Shown here: piece after piece, positions 1-5,436 of the stretch
How positions within the stretch are numbered: position 1 is the first letter of the stretch
Layout: each line of letters opens with the position of its first letter
Program-made: the position numbers and the translations under genes
Notes under the pieces: generated by a model
Told to the model about the DNA's origin: nothing
The model's database searches: none
What the model saw: only the letters and a program-made list of their open reading frames with translations
Assembly (NCBI GenBank): GCA_030638985.1
Contig: DAOWDO010000090.1
Location: 1 to 7,789 of the forward strand
Direction: 5' to 3'
Length of the DNA: 7,789 nucleotides
From: Dehalococcoidia bacterium
GTDB lineage: Bacteria > Chloroflexota > Dehalococcoidia > Dehalococcoidales > DAOWLH01

Positions 1-52
1 AATGCCAAAAAGTATATCGAACAATAGCTTGGCTACTTAGGATTGTTAGCAG

Positions 53-58
53 TATAAT
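53..58 (+). promoter_or_regulatory. Perfect -10-like hexamer TATAAT just before the rplI ribosome binding site
   Basis: TATAAT at 53-58 matches the sigma-70-type -10 consensus exactly. A partial -35 match, TTGGCT at 29-34, lies 18 bases upstream. Transcription would then start near 65, six bases before the rplI ATG and after the GGAGA Shine-Dalgarno site at 59-63. Such an mRNA would be almost leaderless for rplI, which argues that the match may be chance or may serve the downstream genes. Confidence is low. Confidence 0.25.
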
Positions 59-63
59 GGAGA
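59..63 (+). promoter_or_regulatory. Shine-Dalgarno site of rplI
   Basis: GGAGA is followed by seven bases and then the ATG at 71. This supports 71 as the start of bL9. Confidence 0.7.
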
Positions 64-70
64 ACAAGCA

Positions 71-535
71 ATGAAGGTAATTTTTCTGGAAGATGTGCCC
101 CGGATAGCCAAATCTGGTGAGGTAAAAGATGTTGCCGAAGGCTACGGCAGGAACTTTCTAATCCCCAGGAAATTGGCTGCCCCGGTCAGTTCGGGGGTGA
201 CCGGCCGGCTTGAGGCTCAGCAGCGGGCCCGGGCTAAAGAACAAGTGCAGGAGGCGGCCGAGATGGCTGAAATGGCCGGTCGGCTGGAGGGCAGGGAAAT
301 CGTTATTAAGGCCAGGGCCGGCGCCAGGGAACGTCTCTATGGCTCAATCACCAGCGCTGATATTGCCGCTGAACTGGAAAAGACCACCGGGGCTACCATT
401 GATAAAAGAAAAATAGAACTGGATAAGCCGATACATGAGCTGGGCAGTTTTGAAGTGCCAATCAGGCTGGCTAAAGGTGTTGTTCCCAAAGTAAGGGTCA
501 CTGTCTCCGTAGAGGAGGGCGAGAGTGCCCAATGA
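71..535 (+). CDS. rplI: 50S ribosomal protein bL9
   Basis: This is bL9, a structural protein of the large ribosomal subunit. It binds 23S rRNA near the L1 stalk through its N-terminal domain and projects its C-terminal domain away on a long helix. The sequence shows the N-terminal signature: MKVIFLEDV at the start, then a Gly-Tyr-Gly-Arg-Asn-Phe-Leu-Ile-Pro segment at about residues 24-32. A charged Ala/Glu/Arg-rich connecting helix spans about residues 42-74. The C-terminal domain follows, with the LYGSIT motif near residue 89 and IDKRKIEL near residue 110. At 154 residues it is close to the usual length of about 148. The ATG start has a good Shine-Dalgarno site at 59-63. Its last 11 bases overlap dnaB, a frequent neighbour of rplI in bacteria, so the two are probably co-transcribed and translationally coupled. 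Confidence 0.97.
   Translation: MKVIFLEDVPRIAKSGEVKDVAEGYGRNFLIPRKLAAPVSSGVTGRLEAQQRARAKEQVQEAAEMAEMAGRLEGREIVIKARAGARERLYGSITSADIAAELEKTTGATIDKRKIELDKPIHELGSFEVPIRLAKGVVPKVRVTVSVEEGESAQ
514..519 (+). promoter_or_regulatory. Shine-Dalgarno site of dnaB inside rplI
   Basis: GGAGGG lies five bases before the GTG at 525 and within the last codons of rplI. It decides the dnaB start: GTG at 525 rather than the in-frame TTG at 543. Confidence 0.75.
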
Positions 536-1895
536 CAGGTCTTTGCCCCACGATATAGATGCCGAAGAATCGGTAAATGGTTCGTTGCTGATAGACGGCA
601 AGGCCATCTACGATATCGCTGTCCAGCTTGACCCGGAGGACTTTTACAACCTGCCGAACCGGTGGATCTATGAGGCCTGTCTGGAGCTTTACAATCGTGA
701 CGAGGCGATAAACCAGGTAACGGTGGCCCAGGAACTGGATCGTCAGGGGAGGCTGGAGAAAGGCGGCGGTGCCGCCTATTTAAGTCGTCTGGTTTCGGTG
801 GTACCCACCTCGCTTGATGTCGAGCATTATGCCCATATTGTTCGCCGCCTTTCAGTCATGCGCAAGCTAATTGCCGCCGCTGATAAGATTTCCCGCATTG
901 GTTATGAGGCGGACCCGGATGTCAATACCGCTCTCAGCCGGGCAGAGGATGTCCTCTACACTATTCGGCATGACAGGGGCACTCTTGACTTTGTCCATAT
1001 CAAGCAGGTGCTGGACAGGTATTTTGAAATACCCCCGGCCCCGGAACCGGGGGAGCACCGGCCTATCCCCCACATACTGACCGGGTTTAACGGTCTTGAT
1101 GAGTTTCTGGGTGGCTTCCAGCGCTCCGATCTGATTATCGTCGCCGGTAGGCCAAGCATGGGCAAGACCAGCCTGGCCCTCAGTATTGCCCGGAATGCCG
1201 CCGTGGAGCAGGGAGCCTGTACCGCCCTGTTCAGCCTGGAGATGGGTCGGGAATCTCTGGTGCAGCGTCTGCTGGCTGCTGAGTCGGGGGTAAATGCAAG
1301 GCGAATACGCCTCGGTCAGAACACCGAGGATGAGGAAAGAAGGATCATGGAGGCCCAGGGTAAGCTATCGGAGGTGCCTATCTTCATTGATGATTCACCG
1401 CAGCTCAGGGTGGTCGAAATGAGGAGCAAGGCCCGCCGGCTCCATTATGAGCGGGGCATCGACCTGATTATCGTTGACTATCTGCAGCTAATGCAGACGG
1501 ATGGCCGCGTCCAAAACCGGGTGCAGGAGATAAGCGATATTACTCGTGCCCTTAAAGCACTGGCCCGGGAACTTAATGTACCGGTAATCGCTGTCTCTCA
1601 GCTCAGCCGTGGGGTGGAATGGCGGGCATCACATATACCTCAGCTCGCCGACCTCAGGGAGAGCGGCAGTATTAAGCAGGATGCTGACCTGGTGATTTTT
1701 ATTTATCGGGACGAGGTCTACTACAGTGAAGAGGAATGGCAGAGCCAGCACCCGGAAAAAGAATACCCCAGAGAAATGGCGGATATAATCGTTGCCAAGC
1801 ACCGAAACGGCCCCACCGGTCAGGTGAAGTTGCGCTTCCGTCAGCGCCTGACCCGGTTTGAGAATATTGCCAAGGCGGAACCGACGCTGCTATGA
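525..1895 (+). CDS. dnaB: Replicative DNA helicase DnaB
   Basis: This is the hexameric 5'-3' helicase that unwinds DNA at the replication fork and recruits primase. The N-terminal domain begins with the family motif LPHDIDAEESV (residues 7-17) and runs to about residue 110. A linker follows, then the RecA-like C-terminal ATPase domain from about residue 185. Walker A is GRPSMGKT (208-215). SLEM lies at 237-240. Walker B is LIIVDYLQL (314-322) with Asp318. SQLSRGVEWR starts at residue 358, DLRESGSIKQDAD at 376-388, and KHRNGPTG at 425-432. Its 456 residues match the family's usual length, and there is no intein in the Walker A region. The start is a GTG inside rplI with a strong Shine-Dalgarno site. 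Its stop overlaps the next gene as ATGA. Downstream genes encode candidate partners for loading it onto DNA. Confidence 0.98.
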   Translation: MPNDRSLPHDIDAEESVNGSLLIDGKAIYDIAVQLDPEDFYNLPNRWIYEACLELYNRDEAINQVTVAQELDRQGRLEKGGGAAYLSRLVSVVPTSLDVEHYAHIVRRLSVMRKLIAAADKISRIGYEADPDVNTALSRAEDVLYTIRHDRGTLDFVHIKQVLDRYFEIPPAPEPGEHRPIPHILTGFNGLDEFLGGFQRSDLIIVAGRPSMGKTSLALSIARNAAVEQGACTALFSLEMGRESLVQRLLAAESGVNARRIRLGQNTEDEERRIMEAQGKLSEVPIFIDDSPQLRVVEMRSKARRLHYERGIDLIIVDYLQLMQTDGRVQNRVQEISDITRALKALARELNVPVIAVSQLSRGVEWRASHIPQLADLRESGSIKQDADLVIFIYRDEVYYSEEEWQSQHPEKEYPREMADIIVAKHRNGPTGQVKLRFRQRLTRFENIAKAEPTLL

Positions 1896-2605
1896 AGCCA
1901 TTTGCCGGCTTTCCAGCCAGAACGGCCTATACCCCGGTGCCCAATCCTTTCTTAGGCCGGGTGATGCCCGACATCAGTGATATCAGCGAGCTCAAGGTTA
2001 CTCTCTATATTATGGCTGAAGTCTATCGTAAAAAGGGTTCTCCCCGGTTTGTCACCTTTGGCGAGCTACTGGCCAGCCCAAATCTGATGCAAGGCCTCAG
2101 CCAGAGCGGCGGCGCTGCTGAAGAAGCTTTGCAAAACGCCTTGAAACTGGCAGTCGGGCGGAAGACAATCCTGTACCTGACAGTGGATTGTAATGGAGAG
2201 GCTGAAGATATCTACTTTGTCAACACCGAGGCTGATAGACGGGTGGTAGCCAGGATTGAGAACGGCGAGATGGACTTACCCGGCATTGGTGGCAGGGTAA
2301 GGCCGGCTATCCCCGCCGAGCCGTTGCCCGATATCTTTACCCTCTACGAAGAGAATATTGGGATGCTGACCCCGATGATTGCCGAGGAGTTAAAGGCGGC
2401 AGAAAAACTTTACCCGGAGAGCTGGCTCCGGGACGCTATCCGGGAGGCGGTCAAGCAGAACAAGCGAAAATGGAACTATATTTCGGCCATTTTAGAGCAC
2501 TGGTCGGCTGAAGGTAAAAGCAATGGAACACATCGGCGATACTCTAAAAAGGAAGACCCGGACAAGTACATCAAGGGCCGATACGGACACATGGTTCAAC
2601 GCTGA
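1892..2605 (+). CDS. DnaD-domain protein, probable primosomal/helicase-loading factor
   Basis: This 237-residue protein has an N-terminal part (about residues 15-130) that resembles the winged-helix region of DnaD-like proteins, including ISELKVTLYIMAEV at about 31-44. The C-terminal DnaD domain at about 147-208 is clear: LYEENIGMLTPMIAEEL, then a helix ending WNYISAILEHW. It ends with a basic tail, DPDKYIKGRYGHMVQR (222-237). In Bacillus, DnaD and the related DnaB protein remodel DNA and help load the replicative helicase at origins and restart sites. A similar role here is inferred from the family and from its position between the helicase gene and an AAA+ loader-like gene. The ATG overlaps the dnaB stop (ATGA, 1892-1895) with no strong Shine-Dalgarno site, so translation probably depends on coupling. 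The last 83 bases also encode the start of the next protein. Confidence 0.87.
   Translation: MKPFAGFPARTAYTPVPNPFLGRVMPDISDISELKVTLYIMAEVYRKKGSPRFVTFGELLASPNLMQGLSQSGGAAEEALQNALKLAVGRKTILYLTVDCNGEAEDIYFVNTEADRRVVARIENGEMDLPGIGGRVRPAIPAEPLPDIFTLYEENIGMLTPMIAEELKAAEKLYPESWLRDAIREAVKQNKRKWNYISAILEHWSAEGKSNGTHRRYSKKEDPDKYIKGRYGHMVQR
2510..2514 (+). promoter_or_regulatory. Shine-Dalgarno-like site for the double-AAA+ ATPase gene
   Basis: GAAGG lies eight bases before the ATG at 2523 and inside the DnaD-domain gene. It supports a start deep within that gene. No other ATG, GTG or TTG start occurs in this frame before the first Cys of the zinc-ribbon-like motif. Confidence 0.5.
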
Positions 2606-3935
2606 AGAGGCAGCGACTTCAGGCTCAGCTTGCCCGGTGTGTAATGGTGCCGGTCTTGTCCACCCCCTGCTGGATTCGGAAAAGCCGGATTTCAGCCGGG
2701 TGGTTGCCTGTCGTTGCACCCGGAAGGTGGCCGATAGTGAGCGCCGGGCGCGTCTGGAGCAGTACAGCAATCTGGGGTTGCTGCGCCGTTACACCTTTGA
2801 TAAGATGGATGCCCGGGGTCGTAGCGGCAGTGCCGCCAGCCAGGAGAGATTTGCTCGTGCCTATCAGGCGGCCAGGGATATTGCCGGCAGTCCTCGGGGC
2901 TGGCTGGTACTGATGGGGCCAAGCGGCAGCGGCAAGACCCACCTGGCAGCAGCCATTGCCAACGAGCGCCTCAACCAGGGATATCCGGTGCTTTACAAAA
3001 GCGTCCCTGATCTGCTCGATGACCTGCGGGATACCTTTTCTCCGGACAGAGAAGTACACTATAATCAAACATTTGATCGGGTTCGCAATGCACCGCTGCT
3101 TGTTCTGGATGACCTGGGGACCCAGAGCAGCACCTCATGGGCCAGGGAAAAGCTGGACCAGCTATTGAATTATCGCTTCAACCAGGCGTTGCCCACGGTG
3201 ATAGTCTCCAGCATCGCGATGGAGAGATTGGACGAGAGAATCCGCACGCGGCTCACCGACCCCGAGCTGTGCCGGGTTTACCTGCTGGAGGAGAGCCAGA
3301 CCGACATGGACTATGACTGGCCGTCGGGGCTGGAGCTGCAGAAGAGTATGACCTTTGCCAGGTTTGACTGGCGACGTATAAATCTAGCACCGGAGCAGCA
3401 GCAGAACCTGGAGCAGGCCTACCGCCTGGCGATTGACTTTGCCAAGTCCCCTGAAGGCTGGCTGGTATTTAATGGTGCCACCGGTTGCGGGAAGACCCAC
3501 CTGGCGGCAGCCATCGTCAACTACCGCTACCAGGCTAAAAAGCCGGCACTCTTTGTTGTCGTGCCCGAGTTCCTCGACCACCTGCGCTCCACCTTCAACC
3601 CGGAGAGCAAGGTATCCTATGACCAGCTTTTTGAAAGGGTGAAGACCAGAACGCTGCTGGTTCTGGATGACTTCGGGGAACAGACGACCACTCCCTGGGT
3701 GCGGGAAAAGCTGTATCAGGTTATCACCTATCGCTATAACGCCAAGCTGCCGACGGTGTTCACCACCAGGTGCTCACTGGAGGAAATCCTGGAAGAGATG
3801 GATAGCGCCATCAGTTCCCGGCTGGTTGACCATCAGTTCAGCACGCCCTTTAATATCACCGCCCCTGACTATCGGGGTGATGTTATATCAGCCAGGAGTG
3901 CCGGAAAATCAGGCCGGGGCAGAAGGCATCGCTAG
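2523..3935 (+). CDS. DnaC/DnaI-like protein with two tandem AAA+ ATPase domains
   Basis: This 470-residue protein looks like a helicase loader of the DnaC/DnaI/IstB family whose ATPase part has been duplicated. Single-domain relatives usually have about 230-310 residues. An N-terminal Cys-rich module has CPVC at 37-40 and CRC at 63-65, suggesting a zinc site as in the DnaI N-terminal domain. AAA+ domain 1 has Walker A GPSGSGKT (132-139), Walker B LLVLDD (192-197), a sensor-1 region near 229-230 and a likely arginine finger at Arg243. Domain 2 has GATGCGKT (318-325), LLVLDD (378-383), TTR (414-416) and Arg433. The two align without gaps from about 91-230 against 277-416 with a constant 186-residue offset. 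Counting by eye gives about half the residues identical. Both ATPase sites look intact. The location after dnaB and the DnaD-domain gene suggests the partner is the DnaB helicase, but this is inference. An IstB-type transposition helper is unlikely, since no transposase is present. Confidence 0.9.
   Translation: MEHIGDTLKRKTRTSTSRADTDTWFNAEEAATSGSACPVCNGAGLVHPLLDSEKPDFSRVVACRCTRKVADSERRARLEQYSNLGLLRRYTFDKMDARGRSGSAASQERFARAYQAARDIAGSPRGWLVLMGPSGSGKTHLAAAIANERLNQGYPVLYKSVPDLLDDLRDTFSPDREVHYNQTFDRVRNAPLLVLDDLGTQSSTSWAREKLDQLLNYRFNQALPTVIVSSIAMERLDERIRTRLTDPELCRVYLLEESQTDMDYDWPSGLELQKSMTFARFDWRRINLAPEQQQNLEQAYRLAIDFAKSPEGWLVFNGATGCGKTHLAAAIVNYRYQAKKPALFVVVPEFLDHLRSTFNPESKVSYDQLFERVKTRTLLVLDDFGEQTTTPWVREKLYQVITYRYNAKLPTVFTTRCSLEEILEEMDSAISSRLVDHQFSTPFNITAPDYRGDVISARSAGKSGRGRRHR
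2856..3212 (+). repeat. First copy of the internal AAA+ duplication
   Basis: This stretch encodes residues 112-230 of the double ATPase and aligns with 3414-3770 at a fixed offset of 558 bases. The DNA itself is still similar: AAGACCCACCTGGC follows the Walker A glycine codons in both copies, and GTTCTGGATGAC encodes the Walker B region in both. The duplication is therefore visible at both DNA and protein level. Confidence 0.85.
3414..3770 (+). repeat. Second copy of the internal AAA+ duplication
   Basis: This stretch encodes residues 298-416 and pairs with the first copy. The short TFxxx(M/D) segment that precedes the ATPase core (residues 91-95 and 277-281) is also duplicated, so the repeat unit begins before the Walker A motif. 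The N-terminal Cys-rich module is not duplicated. Confidence 0.85.
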
Positions 3936-3946
3936 GCGTGTGGGCG

Positions 3947-3981
3947 AAAAAGCCTCAAGCTTGTATCTTTGCCGGCTTTTT
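3947..3981 (+). terminator. Weak candidate terminator hairpin after the double ATPase gene
   Basis: AAAAAGCC at 3947-3954 can pair with GGCTTTTT at 3974-3981, followed by ATT. The stem has only three G-C pairs and the loop is 19 bases, so it is weak. The gap at 3936-4017 holds no gene. The hairpin could partly separate the replication genes from the HNH gene, or it could be chance. Confidence 0.3.
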
Positions 3982-4017
3982 ATTAAAATGTGCAGGATTG
4001 CGTAGAGAGATGACAAG

Positions 4018-4539
4018 ATGATAAACAGTCCGGTCCTGGTACTCAACCAGGGCTATGAGGCACTGAACATATGCCGGGCACGGCGGGCAATAGTCCTGAT
4101 ACTTCAGGGCAAGGCTGAAATGCTTGAGGATGGGCTGGGTCTGGTCCACACCGCCAGAGCCGTTTTCCCGATACCTTCGGTAATCAAGCTGGCCTATATG
4201 GTGGCGCGCCCCCGGCTGGAAAGAAAGCTGTCCCGCTTTGGTGTGTTTCATCGTGATCGCTCTACCTGTCAGTACTGTGGCAAGGAGGGCCGGCAGCTTA
4301 CCATCGATCACGTTATACCACGGCATCAGGGGGGGCAACATCGATGGGAAAATGTGGTCAGCGCCTGCATGTCATGTAATCGTCGTAAGGCGGGCCGGAC
4401 TCCGGAGCAGGCCAGGATGAAGTTGAGTCGGAGGCCGGGTCCCCCCCACGGCGGTGCTCTCTTTTATATCCCTCACCACTATATGAGCAACCTGAGCGAG
4501 TGGCAGAAATACCTGCCCCGCTCGGCTGATTGGTCTTAG
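4018..4539 (+). CDS. HNH endonuclease-fold protein
   Basis: This 173-residue protein belongs to a widespread family of small stand-alone HNH proteins. An N-terminal segment with VLVLNQGYEALNICRARRAI (residues 6-25) is typical of the family and lies before the nuclease fold. The zinc-binding HNH module uses Cys84, Cys87, Cys117 and Cys120 (CQYC and CMSC). The catalytic-type residues are Asp97-His98 in TIDHVIPR, Asn112 in RWENVV, and Asn121 after the last Cys. A Pro-rich C-terminal part and the WQKYL segment complete the usual length. Cellular roles for this family are mostly unassigned. The motifs predict metal-dependent DNA cleavage, but the substrate cannot be inferred. It starts 82 bases after the ATPase gene with only a weak GAGAG Shine-Dalgarno site at 4005-4009. 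Its TAG stop interlocks with the ricT stop on the other strand. Confidence 0.93.
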   Translation: MINSPVLVLNQGYEALNICRARRAIVLILQGKAEMLEDGLGLVHTARAVFPIPSVIKLAYMVARPRLERKLSRFGVFHRDRSTCQYCGKEGRQLTIDHVIPRHQGGQHRWENVVSACMSCNRRKAGRTPEQARMKLSRRPGPPHGGALFYIPHHYMSNLSEWQKYLPRSADWS

Positions 4540-5426
4540 GCTCGACGCTGGCCAGTCTTCCTGGTCCTGGTATTCCTTCGCTTTGAGCGGAATAGTTCCC
4601 TTGGCCTGGCGGCTGCTTCAGCAGGCGGTATTTTTGCTGTAACCGCATCTTGCTGCCAAGCAGGAACTGTTTGCCTAGGGGAGTTTTCGCCGACCGTACT
4701 GGCCACTCTTGTCGCCGGTGGGACGTGATGGGCTTCCGCAAGCGCTTGCTCCTTCATGGCACGATACCGCTCGCATTCATAGCCCAGGCAACACAGCAGG
4801 CGGCCGCAGACACCTGAGATTTTCATCGGGTTAAGGGGCAGATTCTGCTCTTTGGCCATTTTTATTGATACCGGGTTGAACTCGCTCAGGAAGGTGGCGC
4901 AGCACAGAGGTCGGCCGCAGCGGCCGAAGCCACCTATTATCTTGGCCTCATCCCGGGGCCCTACCTGGCGTAGTTCGACACGCACCTTTAGCTGATGGCC
5001 CAGCTCTCTTACCAGCTCACGGAAATCAACCCGCCCTTCGGCGCCAAAGAAGATGGTCAGACGGTTGCCCTCAAGGTCGTATTCGCCTGATATGAGCTTC
5101 ATGGGCAGCTCCAGCCTGTCCAATAGCTCGGTGCACTTGGCCAGGGCTTCATTTTCCCTCCGGGTAATTCTTTCAGCCTGCTCCATGTCCTTGGTGTTTG
5201 CCTTGCGCATCACCGGTTTTAGAGGCTTGGTCAGTTCACTGGCTTGCATCTGTATTGGGGAGATGATTACCCTTCCCATCTCCAGGCCGCGGCTCGTTTC
5301 GACAACGACATGGTCATCTACCGCAAGTTCAATACCGGCCGGGTCAAAATAATATACCCTGCCGGCCCTTCTGAATCGGATACCGACAACCTCGGTCTTG
5401 TTGGTTTCCTCGTTATTATCTGTCAT
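4536..5426 (-). CDS. ricT: PSP1-domain protein RicT (YaaT)
   Basis: This 296-residue protein is the RicT/YaaT type, often annotated as a stage 0 sporulation family protein. The N-terminal part has VVGIRFRRAGRVYYFD at about 13-28. The PSP1 core spans about 50-160. The diagnostic Cys cluster is CGRPLCC (170-176), CGRLLCC (207-213) and Cys218. In Bacillus, RicT acts with RicA and RicF; the complex binds Fe-S clusters and promotes RNase Y-dependent mRNA maturation. The same biochemical role here is inferred from the family. The C-terminus beyond about 225 has no recognisable domain and ends in an Arg/Lys-rich stretch (274-296) that could be disordered or bind nucleic acid. The ATG lies 8 bases after the holB stop with an AGGAG site overlapping that stop. 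holB-ricT is a frequent bacterial gene pair. No sporulation genes are seen in the window. Confidence 0.9.
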   Translation of the reverse strand: MTDNNEETNKTEVVGIRFRRAGRVYYFDPAGIELAVDDHVVVETSRGLEMGRVIISPIQMQASELTKPLKPVMRKANTKDMEQAERITRRENEALAKCTELLDRLELPMKLISGEYDLEGNRLTIFFGAEGRVDFRELVRELGHQLKVRVELRQVGPRDEAKIIGGFGRCGRPLCCATFLSEFNPVSIKMAKEQNLPLNPMKISGVCGRLLCCLGYECERYRAMKEQALAEAHHVPPATRVASTVGENSPRQTVPAWQQDAVTAKIPPAEAAARPRELFRSKRRNTRTRKTGQRRA

Positions 5427-5431
5427 TTAGA

Positions 5432-5436
5432 CTCCT
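5432..5436 (-). promoter_or_regulatory. Shine-Dalgarno site of ricT overlapping the holB stop
   Basis: Read on the minus strand, the sequence is TAGGAGTCTAA followed by ATG. The TAG is the holB stop and AGGAG is the ricT ribosome binding site, five bases before the start. Terminating ribosomes would sit on the re-initiation site, which suggests coupled translation. Confidence 0.75.

Larger units (their letters stand above)
1..70 (+). other. Upstream region of rplI, possibly containing the 3' end of a preceding gene
   Basis: No complete gene fits here. Two plus-strand frames could hold the end of an upstream gene. One ends at the TAG at 25-27 with the residues NAKKYIEQ. The other stays open from the window edge to the TGA at 72-74, which overlaps the rplI start as ATGA; its short hydrophobic stretch would suit the tail of a membrane protein. 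Neither can be identified from so few residues. Neither resembles the C-terminus of ribosomal protein S18, the gene often found before rplI. A TATAAT hexamer at 53-58 is discussed separately. Confidence 0.3.

Noticed and set aside
543..545. Alternative TTG start for dnaB
   Set aside because: The GTG at 525 has a well-placed GGAGGG site; the TTG does not.
1140..1180. Intein at the DnaB Walker A site, a common insertion point
   Set aside because: The P-loop GRPSMGKT is continuous and the protein has normal length.
2625..3068. Minus-strand open frame of 147 codons opposite the double ATPase
   Set aside because: It is a shadow of the ATPase gene; the sense frame carries the Cys motif and Walker A in full.
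2523..3935. Possibility that the ATPase is two adjacent genes or a frameshifted assembly artefact
   Set aside because: One frame runs without a stop through both domains and the linker, and both domains are intact, so a natural fusion or duplication fits better.
2523..3935. IstB-type transposition helper of an insertion sequence
   Set aside because: No transposase gene, terminal inverted repeats or target duplications are visible, and the neighbours are replication genes.
3956..3963. Perfect palindrome CAAGCTTG in the gap before the HNH gene
   Set aside because: Eight bases with no loop space is too short to support an operator or hairpin on its own.
3955..4341. Minus-strand open frame of 128 codons opposite the HNH gene
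   Set aside because: It lies opposite the conserved HNH reading frame and shows no family features.
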